Shown: one piece after another, positions 37,902-46,624 of the stretch
Layout: each line of letters starts with the position of its first letter
Numbering within the stretch: position 1 is the first letter of the stretch
NCBI GenBank assembly: GCA_020832655.1
Contig: JAFIEF010000003.1
Location: forward strand, 1-64,000
Reading direction: 5' to 3'
Source of the DNA: Paracoccaceae bacterium
Lineage (GTDB): Bacteria > Pseudomonadota > Alphaproteobacteria > Rhodobacterales > Rhodobacteraceae
Length of the DNA: 64,000 nucleotides
Translations under genes and position numbers: made by a program
The notes under the pieces: generated by a model
Databases searched by the model: none
The model's input: only the letters and a program-made list of their open reading frames with translations
Told to the model about the DNA's origin: nothing

Positions 37902-38783
37902 ATGCGTCGCCTGCTAACAGTGTTGATTGCTCTGGGGGCCGTGCTGGGCGTGGCCGCATGGGTGATCTCGGCACCGCGCCCGATCCCGGCGGCAGAGATT
38001 GACGCGCTTAGCGGGGATGCCGGGGCCGGGCGGCAGGTATTTCTGGCCGCGGGTTGCGGCTCTTGCCATATGGGGCCAGAGCGCGAGGCCGACCCGATGC
38101 TCCTGACAGGCGGGCGCGAATTCGTGTCGGATTTCGGCACCTTCTACGCCCCCAATATCAGCCCCGACCCAGAGCATGGCATTGGCACCTGGTCACAGGC
38201 CGAGTTCGTCAATGCGCTCAAGCGCGGCGTCTCGCCAGAGGGGCAGCATTACTACCCCGCCTTCCCCTATACATCCTATATCCGGGCCGGGCGGCAGGAC
38301 ATTGTGGACATGTTTGCCTATATGCAGACGCTTCCCGCCGATGCCACCCCCTCGCGCCCGCATGATCTGGGCTTTCCGTTCAATATCCGGCGCAGTGTGG
38401 GGCTGTGGAAAATGCTGTTCCTGCGCGATGACTGGGTCGTCACCGGCCCGCTGAGCGAAGAGGAAGAGCGCGGGCGCTACCTGGCCGAAGCGCTGTCGCA
38501 TTGCGCCGAATGCCACACCCCGCGCAACCTGCTGGGCGCGCTGGACAAGGAGAACTGGCTGATGGGTGCGCCCAACCCGTCAGGGCGCGGGCGCATCCCG
38601 CCCATTGCCGGGCCGGATTTCACCTGGGATGCGTTCGATATCAGCGCCTATCTGGAAACCGGCTTCACGCCCGATTTCGATGTCGTGGGCGGGTCGATGG
38701 CGCAGGTTGTCAACAACCTCAAGCAACTCGACAAGGCTGATCTGGACGCGATAGCCGCCTATACGCTGCGCGCCAGCCCCTGA
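37902..38783 (+). CDS. Two-haem c-type cytochrome, membrane anchored or secreted
   Basis: The 293-residue protein begins with an N-terminal hydrophobic segment (about 4-24) that may be an uncleaved anchor or signal. Two haem motifs follow: CGSCH (about residue 52) and CAECH (about 204). Segments such as FYAPNISPDPEHGIGTWS resemble the cytochrome subunits of membrane-bound dehydrogenases (alcohol or gluconate type). No dehydrogenase partner is adjacent. AAGGAC lies eight bases before the ATG. Confidence 0.85.
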   Translation: MRRLLTVLIALGAVLGVAAWVISAPRPIPAAEIDALSGDAGAGRQVFLAAGCGSCHMGPEREADPMLLTGGREFVSDFGTFYAPNISPDPEHGIGTWSQAEFVNALKRGVSPEGQHYYPAFPYTSYIRAGRQDIVDMFAYMQTLPADATPSRPHDLGFPFNIRRSVGLWKMLFLRDDWVVTGPLSEEEERGRYLAEALSHCAECHTPRNLLGALDKENWLMGAPNPSGRGRIPPIAGPDFTWDAFDISAYLETGFTPDFDVVGGSMAQVVNNLKQLDKADLDAIAAYTLRASP

Positions 38784-38880
38784 CGCAGCGCGGCTGGGCC
38801 ATGCGCGGGGTTGTTTCGCGCGCCGGTCGCGCGCATAATCCCGCGCACCCTGCCTTGGCCTCAACGGATCACAGAACCAG

Positions 38881-40086
38881 ATGTCAGACCAACCCGAACC
38901 GCCTCGGCAATCTGCCCTCAGCCGACTGACCTTCAGCGAGAAGTTCCGGCTGCAAACCTGGCTGCTGGGGATCATCGCCTTTGCCGTAGTTCTGTTTCTG
39001 CTGGTGCAGGCGAAATTCATCCTGATCTCTCTGGCGATTGCGATCATCCTGTTTTCATTGACATCGGATGCCATCAACTCGATCTCCAAGCTAAGGATCG
39101 GGCGGCTGCGCATTACCAACTGGCTGGCCTCGATTGCCGCTGTGTTCCTGATCTCGTCAGGTTTGCTGATGCTGGCCGGGCTGGTGATAACGCAGATCAA
39201 TACTGTGCTCAGCACCACGCTGGCCTATACCGATGACGCGCAGCGCGCGATTGCGCGGCTGTTTCTGTGGATGGGCGAGGATGTCGAAGCCTCGGTGCTG
39301 CAAACCGTCCGCAGCATAGAGATTTCCGGGTATCTGCGCTCTGCCGCCGGGCAGGCCGGAACGATTCTAAGTCAGGTGGTGCTGATCATCCTGTTTGTGG
39401 GTTTTCTGTTCGCTGAACGGGTCTGGTTTGACACCAAGCTGGAAAACCTGATGGATGACAAGGCGCAGGCACGGCGGGTGGGGGCGATCATGGCCTCGAT
39501 CATCCGGCGGGTGAACCATTACCTGCTGGTCAAGGCCTTCATCAGCACAGTCACGGGCTTTGTCATCTTCGCGATCATGAGCGTCTTTAACCTGCAATTC
39601 GCTGCCGCGATGGGGCTTTTGACATTTGTGCTGAATTTCATCCCCTCGGTGGGGTCGATCATTGCCACGCTGATTGTGACACTGGTGGCCTATATTCAGG
39701 TGCCGGAGCCGCAAACCGCGGTGCTGATCTTCGTGCTGGCGGGGATGGCGCAGTTTCTGCTGGGCAATGTCATCGACCCGATGCTGATGGGGCGCACGCT
39801 GCGGCTTTCATCCTTCGGGATCATCATTTCACTGGCCTTCTGGGGCGCGGTCTGGGGCATTCCGGGCATGTTTCTGGCCGTGCCATTCATGGTGGCAGTG
39901 ATGATCGTGTGTTCGCATATCCCGGCCGCGCGCCCGGTTGCGGTGCTGCTCTCGCGCGAGGGGTTGCCAGAGGAAGAGTTTCCCAAAACCGCGTCAGAGG
40001 CCGAGCCGGACCCGGACGCAGCGGATTCGTCTGAGGCCGCAGATGACGCGGCAGAGCGGTATCACCGCGCCGTCGGGGCGGAATGA
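38881..40086 (+). CDS. AI-2E family transporter (PerM/TqsA-like)
   Basis: This is an inner-membrane protein of 401 residues with about seven or eight hydrophobic segments and the family motifs LLTFVLNFIPSVGSIIA and GNVIDPMLMGRTLRLSSFGIIISLAFWGAVWG. The family includes exporters of the AI-2 signal and Na+/H+ antiporters, so the substrate is not determined. An acidic cytoplasmic tail (about 365-395) is rich in Glu and Asp. It ends directly against the convergent cyclo-ligase gene. Confidence 0.85.
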   Translation: MSDQPEPPRQSALSRLTFSEKFRLQTWLLGIIAFAVVLFLLVQAKFILISLAIAIILFSLTSDAINSISKLRIGRLRITNWLASIAAVFLISSGLLMLAGLVITQINTVLSTTLAYTDDAQRAIARLFLWMGEDVEASVLQTVRSIEISGYLRSAAGQAGTILSQVVLIILFVGFLFAERVWFDTKLENLMDDKAQARRVGAIMASIIRRVNHYLLVKAFISTVTGFVIFAIMSVFNLQFAAAMGLLTFVLNFIPSVGSIIATLIVTLVAYIQVPEPQTAVLIFVLAGMAQFLLGNVIDPMLMGRTLRLSSFGIIISLAFWGAVWGIPGMFLAVPFMVAVMIVCSHIPAARPVAVLLSREGLPEEEFPKTASEAEPDPDAADSSEAADDAAERYHRAVGAE

Positions 40087-40677
40087 TCAGCCGGAAAAAC
40101 GCATCATCCGCGTCGGTGTGATCATGATATCCAGCCGCTGGTCATTTTCATCGATCGGCAGTTCGGCCAGTTCCTGCGCGTCAAAGGCAAAACCGACTGC
40201 CAGACAGCCCCCTTGCGCGCGCAAGGCTTGCAGCGTGCGGTCATAAAACCCCCCGCCATATCCCAGCCGATAACCGCGCCGGTCAAAGCCCAGCATCGGC
40301 ACGATCAGCGCTTGCGGCACCAGCATATCGGCGCGCGCGGGCACATGCGCGCCAAATGCCCCTTCGATCATCGGCATATCGGGTGACCAGCGGTGAAACA
40401 GCAATGGCTGCGCGCGCCCCGGCACCACTGGCACACAGACCGGGCCGGGATGGGCGGTCATGGCAGGCAAGGGGTCGAGTTCCGAGCGCATCGGCATATA
40501 CCCCGCCAGCACAATATCGGCGCAGGCGGGGCCGAATTGCGCAGCCAGAAACCCGCTCAGGCGCTGATTGGCGGCAGCGACAAGATCAGCAGCATCCGGC
40601 CCGTCAAAGGCGCGCTTGCGGCGCGCAGCCGCTTCCTTGCGGGCGTGTGACTTGGCATTGGCGCTGCTTGTGTGCAT
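40087..40677 (-). CDS. ygfA: 5-formyltetrahydrofolate cyclo-ligase
   Basis: The enzyme converts 5-formyl-THF to methenyl-THF using ATP. The product is about 196 residues, with the C-terminal ATP-binding signature FDRRGYRLGYGGGFYDRTL and an N-terminal basic segment (RKEAAARRKRAF). The ATG at 40677 is preceded by AGGGGGC. The frame upstream to 40719 is not supported. I looked for a 6S RNA upstream, as in E. coli, and did not find one. Confidence 0.92.
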   Translation of the reverse strand: MHTSSANAKSHARKEAAARRKRAFDGPDAADLVAAANQRLSGFLAAQFGPACADIVLAGYMPMRSELDPLPAMTAHPGPVCVPVVPGRAQPLLFHRWSPDMPMIEGAFGAHVPARADMLVPQALIVPMLGFDRRGYRLGYGGGFYDRTLQALRAQGGCLAVGFAFDAQELAELPIDENDQRLDIMITPTRMMRFSG

Positions 40678-40806
40678 GGTTTGCCCCCTATCTGCCCCAG
40701 ACCGGCAAATTGACGGCAAGGCATCGCGTCACCGGCACATCGATGACAGGCATTGCATATACCGGATTTGGGGATTTACCCAGCAGGCACCGACGCAACC
40801 AGCGCG

Positions 40807-40992
40807 TCAGGCGACATGCAGGTCATTATTCGCAGCAAGCAGCGCGCACGAACACAGCCAGCCAAGCAACACCACACTGCCCATTGCGGAATAGGACAGC
40901 AGCGCCAGCATCAGCCCATGTCCCATGAACACTGTCGCGCCTGCGGTGACCAGACCCGCGAATATCGCCATGATTACGCCAACCAGCAGCAT
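40807..40992 (-). CDS. Small two-helix membrane protein, hypothetical
   Basis: The 61-residue product has two hydrophobic helices (about 1-22 and 27-53) and almost no soluble part. An AGGGGGC ribosome site lies six bases before the ATG at 40992, which supports it as a real gene. The family is not recognised. Upstream lies an AT-rich region full of dyads. Downstream is the cyclo-ligase on the same strand. Confidence 0.6.
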   Translation of the reverse strand: MLLVGVIMAIFAGLVTAGATVFMGHGLMLALLSYSAMGSVVLLGWLCSCALLAANNDLHVA

Positions 40993-41023
40993 CTGTGCCC
41001 CCTGTCCTGTGTGACAGTAGCAG

Positions 41024-41068
41024 AAAAGCCGAAAAAGCTGAAATAAGTATTAAAGCGTTTCGGCTTTT
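41024..41068. repeat. 11-bp inverted repeat
   Basis: Arms AAAAGCCGAAA (41024-41034) and TTTCGGCTTTT (41058-41068) enclose a 23-base AT-rich loop. It lies about 30 bases upstream of the small membrane gene that starts at 40992. It could be an operator or, for leftward transcripts from gmk, a terminator. Confidence 0.55.
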
Positions 41069-41120
41069 CGTTGAATCGCCTTCAATGCTTTAACCTTTTG
41101 TTTTGTCGTAATTTCGAACC

Positions 41121-41142
41121 GAAAAAGTCTGTCAACTTTTTC
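41121..41142. repeat. 8-bp inverted repeat
   Basis: Perfect arms GAAAAAGT (41121-41128) and ACTTTTTC (41135-41142) flank a six-base loop CTGTCA, about 50 bases past the gmk stop. On the minus strand the second arm ends in a T-rich run, so it may serve as the gmk terminator. Confidence 0.5.
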
Positions 41143-41190
41143 TGAAATTGCTTTAATTCAGGCCACAGATTTCCTGCATGGCCAGAAAAT

Positions 41191-41832
41191 TCAACGCTGG
41201 CGCGCCTCGAATTCGGCATTCAGACCACGCACGAATTCCGTCAGCCAGGGCAGGCGGTCGCGGCGCTGGCGCTCGGCTTCGATAATGGCGCGCAGATCGG
41301 CCTCGGTGCGGTCCAGATCATCATTGACCAGCACATAGTCATATTCGGCCCAGTGGCTGATTTCGTCGCGCGATTTCTGCATCCGCCGGGCGATCACCTC
41401 TTCGCTGTCCTGCGCGCGCCCGCGCAGCCGCGCTTCCAGTTCGCCAATCGAAGGCGGCAGCACGAAAATCGAGACCACATCCTTGCCCAGCGCGGAATTG
41501 CGCACCTGCTGCCCGCCCTGCCAGTCGATATCGAACAACGTGTCGCGCCCCTCGCGCATGGCCTGTTCCACTGGCGCTTTCGGCGAGCCGTAGAAATTGC
41601 CGAACACTTCGGCATGTTCCAGCATCTCGCCCGCAGCAATCATCGTCTCGAATTCGTCCCGGCTGCGGAAATAATAGTCGCGCCCATCGACTTCGCCCGC
41701 GCGCGGTGGGCGCGTGGTGGCCGAGACCGAAAAGCGGATGCCGGGATCCCCTGCCATCAGCCGTTTCGCCAGGGTCGATTTTCCCGCCCCCGATGGCGAT
41801 GACAAGATGATCAGCAGCCCGCGTCGCGTCAT
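41191..41832 (-). CDS. gmk: Guanylate kinase
   Basis: The enzyme phosphorylates GMP to GDP. At 213 residues it has Walker [11 protein letters not shown] (about 11-20), the GMP-binding region [17 protein letters not shown] and the [11 protein letters not shown] segment. GGAG lies about eight bases before the ATG at 41832. It follows yicC by four bases, the usual alphaproteobacterial pairing. Confidence 0.96.
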   Translation of the reverse strand: MTRRGLLIILSSPSGAGKSTLAKRLMAGDPGIRFSVSATTRPPRAGEVDGRDYYFRSRDEFETMIAAGEMLEHAEVFGNFYGSPKAPVEQAMREGRDTLFDIDWQGGQQVRNSALGKDVVSIFVLPPSIGELEARLRGRAQDSEEVIARRMQKSRDEISHWAEYDYVLVNDDLDRTEADLRAIIEAERQRRDRLPWLTEFVRGLNAEFEARQR

Positions 41833-41836
41833 GGTC

Positions 41837-42739
41837 TCACTCCAGATTCTGAACCTGCTCGCGCATCTGGTCGATGACAGTCTTCAGGTCAAGCCCGATC
41901 CGCGTCAGCGCAATATGCTGCGCCTTGGAACACAGCGTGTTGGCCTCGCGGTTGAATTCCTGCATCAGAAAATCCAGCTTGCGCCCGACCGGGCCGTCTG
42001 TACCCAGCAAGTCGCGCGCGGCGGCGCAATGCGCTTTCAGCCGGTCCAGTTCTTCGGTGACATCCCCCTTCACCGCGATCAGCGCGACTTCCTGTTCCAG
42101 CCGCGCCGGGTCAAGCTGCACCGGGTCGCGCAGATGTTCCAGCGCCTTGCGCAGATGTTCGGCCATCGCCTCGGCCCGGTCGGGCAGGATCGCGCGGGCG
42201 GCGGCGGTCAGCCGCACCACCTCGTCCAGCTGCGCGCCAATCAATGCGGCAAGGCTCTGACCTTCGCGCGCGCGCATTGCGACGAAATCATCCACCAGCG
42301 AAGCGAAGCCTGCCAGCACCGCCCCTGACAGGGCGTTCCGGTCAAGCGCGGCGAAATCCTGCGTCATCGGCATGATGGCGCGCCAGCCCAGAAGATCCAG
42401 CGCGGATGGGGGCTGCAACGCCACGCCCTGCGCCTGCGCCTGTTCTGCCACGATGTTAAGGGCGTCAAGCGCGGCCTCCAGCGCGGTGCGGTCCACCTGG
42501 CCCAGCGGGGCCGCGCCCGCATGGCGCAGCTTCAACGCCAGCGACAGATTGCCCCGCGCGATGCGTTCCCCAAGCTGCGCGCGCAGCGCCGGTTCCATGA
42601 ATCCCAGCGTGTCAGGCAGGCGCAGCCGTAAATCCAGACCGCGCCCATTGACCGAACGCAGTTCCCATTCCAGTTCAACCGGGATGTCACCGACCCTGGC
42701 CTGACTTGTCCTGCTGGCAAATCCGGTCATGGATTGCAT
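41837..42739 (-). CDS. yicC: YicC/YloC family endoribonuclease
   Basis: The 300-residue protein starts with the family signature [11 protein letters not shown] and has [18 protein letters not shown]. The C-terminus reads [22 protein letters not shown]. YicC/YloC proteins are reported endoribonucleases acting on small RNAs and in stationary phase. I chose the ATG at 42739, which has AGGAGGGG upstream. The frame that opens at a TTG at 42823 has no homology there. It is directly upstream of gmk. Confidence 0.92.
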   Translation of the reverse strand: MQSMTGFASRTSQARVGDIPVELEWELRSVNGRGLDLRLRLPDTLGFMEPALRAQLGERIARGNLSLALKLRHAGAAPLGQVDRTALEAALDALNIVAEQAQAQGVALQPPSALDLLGWRAIMPMTQDFAALDRNALSGAVLAGFASLVDDFVAMRAREGQSLAALIGAQLDEVVRLTAAARAILPDRAEAMAEHLRKALEHLRDPVQLDPARLEQEVALIAVKGDVTEELDRLKAHCAAARDLLGTDGPVGRKLDFLMQEFNREANTLCSKAQHIALTRIGLDLKTVIDQMREQVQNLE

Positions 42740-42871
42740 GCGCGCCCCTCCTGCTTTCCGCCTGCGACCACCAGCCTTTGCGCAAGCCTTATGCTTAACC
42801 CTTCGGAGGGCTGCGTTAACCAATTATAGAGAATAAGGCGGAAATATGACAAAATTTAGGCTATTAAAGTT

Positions 42872-42973
42872 TTATACAGCATGACCGCCCATAGATGGAA
42901 GCTGACCCTGCACCGACAGCGCCAGCAGCAATAACAGGGCGGCCAACCCGCCGCCAACAAGAGGTAATGCCAT
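42872..42973 (-). CDS. Possible 33-residue hydrophobic peptide
   Basis: A short frame begins with an ATG at 42973 that overlaps the start codon of the divergent PAS gene (CATG). The peptide is mostly Leu/Ala/Gly (LVGGGLAALLLLLALSV) and would form one membrane helix. No good ribosome site is visible (GGAAAC lies about 15 bases upstream). It may be a real small membrane protein or chance. Confidence 0.3.
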   Translation of the reverse strand: MALPLVGGGLAALLLLLALSVQGQLPSMGGHAV

Positions 42974-43580
42974 GATTGAGTATCTGTTTCCGCATATGTC
43001 TGCTGCATCGAACCAGCAAATTGCGCGCGCGCAACCCGAAGAATCTGGCAGCACGCTAATCTCTCAGGTCACCGATTACTGGGCCAGCCTGCCCCGCCAC
43101 GGTGGCGCACCGCAACGCAGCAGCGTTCAGGCCGCGGATCTGACGGATGCCCTGCCGCATATATTCCTGGCGCAGATCGTGACCACACGCATCGCCCGGT
43201 TTCGGATTGTCGGCCATCAGATCGAGGATCTGATGGGGATGGAAATGCGCGGCATGCCGCTGACCGCCCTGTTCACCGGGGATGCGCGCAGCGAAATCCA
43301 GTCTGCGGTTACGCATGTGCGCCGCGGCGCGCGGGTCATGCTGTCGCTGGATGCCGAGACCGGTTTCGGCATGCCGAAACTCGACGCGGTTCTGGCCTTG
43401 CTGCCCTTGACCGACAGTTCAGGCACGATCACCCATCTGATGGGTGTTCTGGAACGCTCTGGCACGTCAGGCCGCCGCCCGCGCCGCTTTGCACTTGCGC
43501 AGCCCTGCGAGGTCAGCCCGGCTGAGCAGCCGCAATCCGGAAAGCCCGCATTGCGGGTCATTCAGGGCGGGTTGGGTTGA
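42972..43580 (+). CDS. PAS_5 family PAS domain protein
   Basis: The 202-residue cytoplasmic protein matches the alphaproteobacterial PAS_5 family. Signatures are VTDYWASLPRHGGAPQRSSV at about 33-52, LPHIFLAQI, and FRIVGHQIEDLMGMEMRG, which is the PAS core. Members are single-domain PAS proteins of unknown ligand, often thought to be accessory to signalling. The ATG at 42972 is preceded by AGAGGT. The C-terminal 40 residues look disordered. Confidence 0.85.
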   Translation: MIEYLFPHMSAASNQQIARAQPEESGSTLISQVTDYWASLPRHGGAPQRSSVQAADLTDALPHIFLAQIVTTRIARFRIVGHQIEDLMGMEMRGMPLTALFTGDARSEIQSAVTHVRRGARVMLSLDAETGFGMPKLDAVLALLPLTDSSGTITHLMGVLERSGTSGRRPRRFALAQPCEVSPAEQPQSGKPALRVIQGGLG

Positions 43581-43658
43581 CCGACCCGCCGCAAGGCTTC
43601 CGCAAAACCGACTTCCGGCCAGACGGATATCCTGGAAATGCAGCGCGCGGTTGAGGAG

Positions 43659-44366
43659 TTACTCAGCCGCGCTCTGGTTTTCGGGGGTGTCCGACGGCGC
43701 CGGGGCCGCATCCTTGCGGGGCTTGCGGGTGTTGCGGCGCGGCTTGGGCGCGTCTTCACCACCATCGGCACCCACAGCCCTGGCCGCCCGCTTGCGCCGT
43801 GGCGCGGGTTTCTGCTCGGTCGCGTCAGAGTCCGCGCCGGCCGACGCTTGCGCTGCCGCATCGCGCCGGGCCTCTGGCGTCTCGACCAGCGCGCTGTCGC
43901 TGTCGCTGTCCTCATCGCGAACTGTCAACGCATCTGCACTTTGCTGCGATGACAACTCCTGCTGTGGCGGGCCATCATGATCGACAGGGCTGCGGGCATC
44001 ATTCCCCTGCGTCTGGCGACCATCTTCCTGACGGCGCTGCTGCTGGCGGTTGCGTTCTTCCTGCTGCTGGCGGTTACGTTCTTCCTGCTGCAAGCGGCGG
44101 GCCTCGGCCTCGGTTTGCTGCTCGCGCTGGGCCTGCGCCAGAAGGCGGGTGTAATGCTCGGCGTGTTGCTGGAAATTCTCGGCGGCAACACGGTCATTGG
44201 AAAGCTGCGCATCACGTGCCAGCACCAGATACTTGTCGATGATCTGCTGCGGGGTGCCCCGGACCTTGCCTTCCGGGCCGGAACTGTCAAAGACACGATT
44301 GATGATATTGCCCAAGGATTTTGGGCGGTTCGACTTCGAACGCGAGCGTTGTTTGGCTGATCTCAT
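43659..44366 (-). CDS. DUF4167 domain protein
   Basis: The 235-residue protein has a conserved N-terminal DUF4167 region (SRSKSNRPKSLGNIINRVFDSSGPEGKVRGT, then a helical YLVLARDAQLSNDRVAAENFQQHAEHY, about 10-75). A long disordered, Gln/Arg/Glu-rich tail follows. The tail contains two near-perfect copies of QQEERNRQ (93-108) encoded by a tandem 24-base repeat, and it ends basic. It lies downstream of prmC on the same strand, as in many Rhizobiales and Rhodobacterales. The function is unknown, and RNA or ribosome association is a guess from the basic composition. Confidence 0.88.
   Translation of the reverse strand: MRSAKQRSRSKSNRPKSLGNIINRVFDSSGPEGKVRGTPQQIIDKYLVLARDAQLSNDRVAAENFQQHAEHYTRLLAQAQREQQTEAEARRLQQEERNRQQQEERNRQQQRRQEDGRQTQGNDARSPVDHDGPPQQELSSQQSADALTVRDEDSDSDSALVETPEARRDAAAQASAGADSDATEQKPAPRRKRAARAVGADGGEDAPKPRRNTRKPRKDAAPAPSDTPENQSAAE
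44043..44090 (+). repeat. Tandem 24-bp repeat within the DUF4167 gene
   Basis: Two adjacent 24-base units (44043-44066 and 44067-44090) differ at one position (G to A). They encode the repeated QQEERNRQ in the disordered tail of the DUF4167 protein. A partial unit flanks them, so copy number may vary by slippage. Confidence 0.85.
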
Positions 44367-44417
44367 AATGTAAGTAATCCGGCCTTGTTTGGCGTGGCAT
44401 GCGGCGTGGGCCTGACA

Positions 44418-44432
44418 TGTCGCGCGGCGACA
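44418..44432. promoter_or_regulatory. Perfect 15-base dyad upstream of DUF4167
   Basis: TGTCGC and GCGACA arms flank a GCG centre, about 50 bases upstream of the DUF4167 start in the 214-base gap to prmC. The symmetry and position suggest an operator. The rest of the gap holds no gene I can support. Confidence 0.45.
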
Positions 44433-44580
44433 TATTGGCTGACCAGCATGGGGATTGATCGGCGAGGCGCCTGACTGCGCTTCTCACCCTTTTGACTTGC
44501 CATATTGCAGCCCGCCTGACAAGAGCTTTGTTCGAAAAAACCCCCATGAACCCCGCAAAACTGCGTAATTTTGCCGGTTT

Positions 44581-45426
44581 TCAACCGCCAGACTGGCCCA
44601 GAACCACGCGATCACGCCCGGACAGATCGGCAACAGAAGCAATGTTGCGAAATCCGCTGCGACCAAACAGCGCAGTCACATCACCCGCTTGCGTGGTGCC
44701 CACCTCGACCATCAGCCAGCCATCGGGGGTCAGATATTGCGGCGCATGGGCGCAGATATGGCGATAGGCCGCAAGCCCGCTGCCGTCATCATCCTGGGGC
44801 ACCAACGCCTGACGTGGTTCCCACAGGCGTAATTCGGGCGAAAGCGCATCAAGTTCAGAGGCCGCAATATAGGGCGGGTTCGACACGATCAGGTCAAACT
44901 GCCCCGCGACGCCCGCAAACCAGTCCGACCGGAACAGACTGACGCGGTCGGCCACACCCGTTGCCGCGGCATTCTGTGCCGCAACCCTTAGGGCGGCGGG
45001 GGATATGTCCACGCCCACCCCTTGCGCATCCTGACATTCAGCCAGCAAGCTTAGCAGGATCGCACCCGTGCCGGTGCCCAGATCAAGCACCCGTTCAAAG
45101 CGGCGCTGCAACGCCGCCTCGATCAGGGTTTCGGTTTCGGGGCGCGGGTCCAGCACATCGGGGGTGACGCGAAAGCGCCGCCCCCAGAAGTCGCGCCAGC
45201 CAATGATCTGCGCCACCGGCTGATGCCGACAGCGCGCGTCAATCGCGGCGTCGAACCGCGCGCGGGCGGTATCGCTGACCGGGTCGGGCAACAAAAGGGT
45301 CAGACGCTCTGCCCCGACCCCCAGCGCATGGGTCAGCAGCCAGCGGGCATCGCGCACGGCCCCTTCAATGCCCGCAGCCCGCAGCCGCGCCACGCCTTCG
45401 GCCAGCAGATCTGCGCCGGTGCTCAT
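44581..45426 (-). CDS. prmC: Release-factor glutamine methyltransferase PrmC
   Basis: PrmC methylates the Gln of the GGQ motif in release factors. The 281-residue protein has an N-terminal helical domain that contacts the factor, a SAM-binding [15 protein letters not shown] (about 116-130) and the catalytic NPPY (in VSNPPYIA). The ATG at 45426 overlaps the prfA stop in an ATGA box, so the modifier is coupled to one of its substrates. Confidence 0.95.
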   Translation of the reverse strand: MSTGADLLAEGVARLRAAGIEGAVRDARWLLTHALGVGAERLTLLLPDPVSDTARARFDAAIDARCRHQPVAQIIGWRDFWGRRFRVTPDVLDPRPETETLIEAALQRRFERVLDLGTGTGAILLSLLAECQDAQGVGVDISPAALRVAAQNAAATGVADRVSLFRSDWFAGVAGQFDLIVSNPPYIAASELDALSPELRLWEPRQALVPQDDDGSGLAAYRHICAHAPQYLTPDGWLMVEVGTTQAGDVTALFGRSGFRNIASVADLSGRDRVVLGQSGG

Positions 45427-46478
45427 TCTTCCAGCGCCGCCAGCCGCGCCGCCTGATCGGCTGTGATCAGCGCATCGATCACCTCGTCCAGATCGCCCTG
45501 CATCACCGCGTCCAGCTTGTAGAGCGTCAGGTTGATGCGATGATCCGTCATCCGCCCCTGCGGGAAGTTATAGGTGCGGATGCGTTCCGAACGATCCCCC
45601 GACCCGACCTGCGCCTTGCGCGCGCTGGCGCGGTCGGCATCGGCGCGCTGGCGTTCCATATCGTAAAGCTTCGCGCGCAGCACCTGCATCGCAATCGCGC
45701 GGTTCTGATGTTGCGATTTTTCCGATGATGTCACCACCAGCCCGGTGGGCAGATGGGTGATGCGCACCGCCGAATCGGTGGTGTTGACATGCTGCCCGCC
45801 CGCACCAGAGGCGCGCATCGTGTCGATGCGGATATCCTGCGCTGGGATGTCGATATCGACCTCTTCAGCTTCGGGCAGCACGGCGACCGTGGCCGCCGAA
45901 GTGTGGATGCGCCCGCCCGATTCCGTCACCGGCACACGCTGCACACGATGCACGCCGGATTCGAATTTCAGCCGCGCGAAGGCGCCCTTGCCCGCGATGC
46001 GGATCACCGCTTCGCGCAGCCCGCCAAGCTCTGTCTCGGTATAGCTGATGATCTGCACCTGCCAGCCGCGCGCTTCGCCGTAGCGCTGATACATGCGTAG
46101 CAAGTCGGCGGCGAACAGGCTGGCTTCCTCGCCCCCTGTGCCGGGGCGCAATTCGACAATGGCGGGGCGGGCATCGGCGGCGTCCCTGGGCAGAAGCGCC
46201 AGCCGCAGGGCTTGTTCCAGTTCGGGCAGTTCGCTCTCCAGCCGCGACAGTTCTTCCTGCGCCAGTTCGCGCATTTCAGGGTCCGATTGCAGCGCCTCGG
46301 CCTCGGCTCGCGCGGCCAGCGCCTGCTGATAGGCGCTGATCTGGTCCACCACGGGCTTGAGTTCGGAATATTCGCGCGACAGCGCCGAGATATCCTCGGT
46401 CCCCCCGCCTTCCATCAGGCGGGCTTCAAGATAGCCGAAGCGGCGAGTGATCTGGTCAAGCGTGTCGGACTGGAACAT
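45423..46478 (-). CDS. prfA: Peptide chain release factor 1
   Basis: RF1 recognises UAA and UAG. The 351-residue protein has the catalytic GGQ at about 227-229 ([16 protein letters not shown]) and the codon-recognition PVT (in VPVTESGGR, PxT type). That separates it from prfB, which also lies in this window. I chose the ATG at 46478 ([10 protein letters not shown]). An in-frame ATG at 46490 is also possible, and neither has a strong ribosome site. Confidence 0.95.
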   Translation of the reverse strand: MFQSDTLDQITRRFGYLEARLMEGGGTEDISALSREYSELKPVVDQISAYQQALAARAEAEALQSDPEMRELAQEELSRLESELPELEQALRLALLPRDAADARPAIVELRPGTGGEEASLFAADLLRMYQRYGEARGWQVQIISYTETELGGLREAVIRIAGKGAFARLKFESGVHRVQRVPVTESGGRIHTSAATVAVLPEAEEVDIDIPAQDIRIDTMRASGAGGQHVNTTDSAVRITHLPTGLVVTSSEKSQHQNRAIAMQVLRAKLYDMERQRADADRASARKAQVGSGDRSERIRTYNFPQGRMTDHRINLTLYKLDAVMQGDLDEVIDALITADQAARLAALEE

Positions 46479-46624
46479 GGTCAGATGCATGTGACGCGCC
46501 GGGCGCGATTGGTCAAGCCCGTGGCATTCATGCCGTGGCATCGGCCCGGTTTGCGCGCGGCGACTGGACGCACGCCGCGCAAGCCCCTAGAGTCGTGGCA
46601 GGATTACAGAGGATCTTACCAAGA

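Larger units (their letters stand above)
40993..41190. promoter_or_regulatory. AT-rich intergenic region with several dyads
   Basis: This 198-base region between gmk and a small membrane gene is far more AT-rich than its surroundings. It contains two inverted repeats: 41024-41068 (11-bp arms AAAAGCCGAAA and TTTCGGCTTTT) and 41121-41142 (8-bp arms GAAAAAGT and ACTTTTTC). The heptamer TTAAAGC or its complement occurs three times (41050, 41087 and 41150). This looks like a regulated promoter or small-RNA locus. Confidence 0.5.

Noticed and set aside
40678-40806. 6S RNA upstream of the cyclo-ligase gene
   Set aside because: The gap is only about 130 bases and shows no long central-bubble hairpin. 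E. coli has 6S RNA beside ygfA, but I see no support here.
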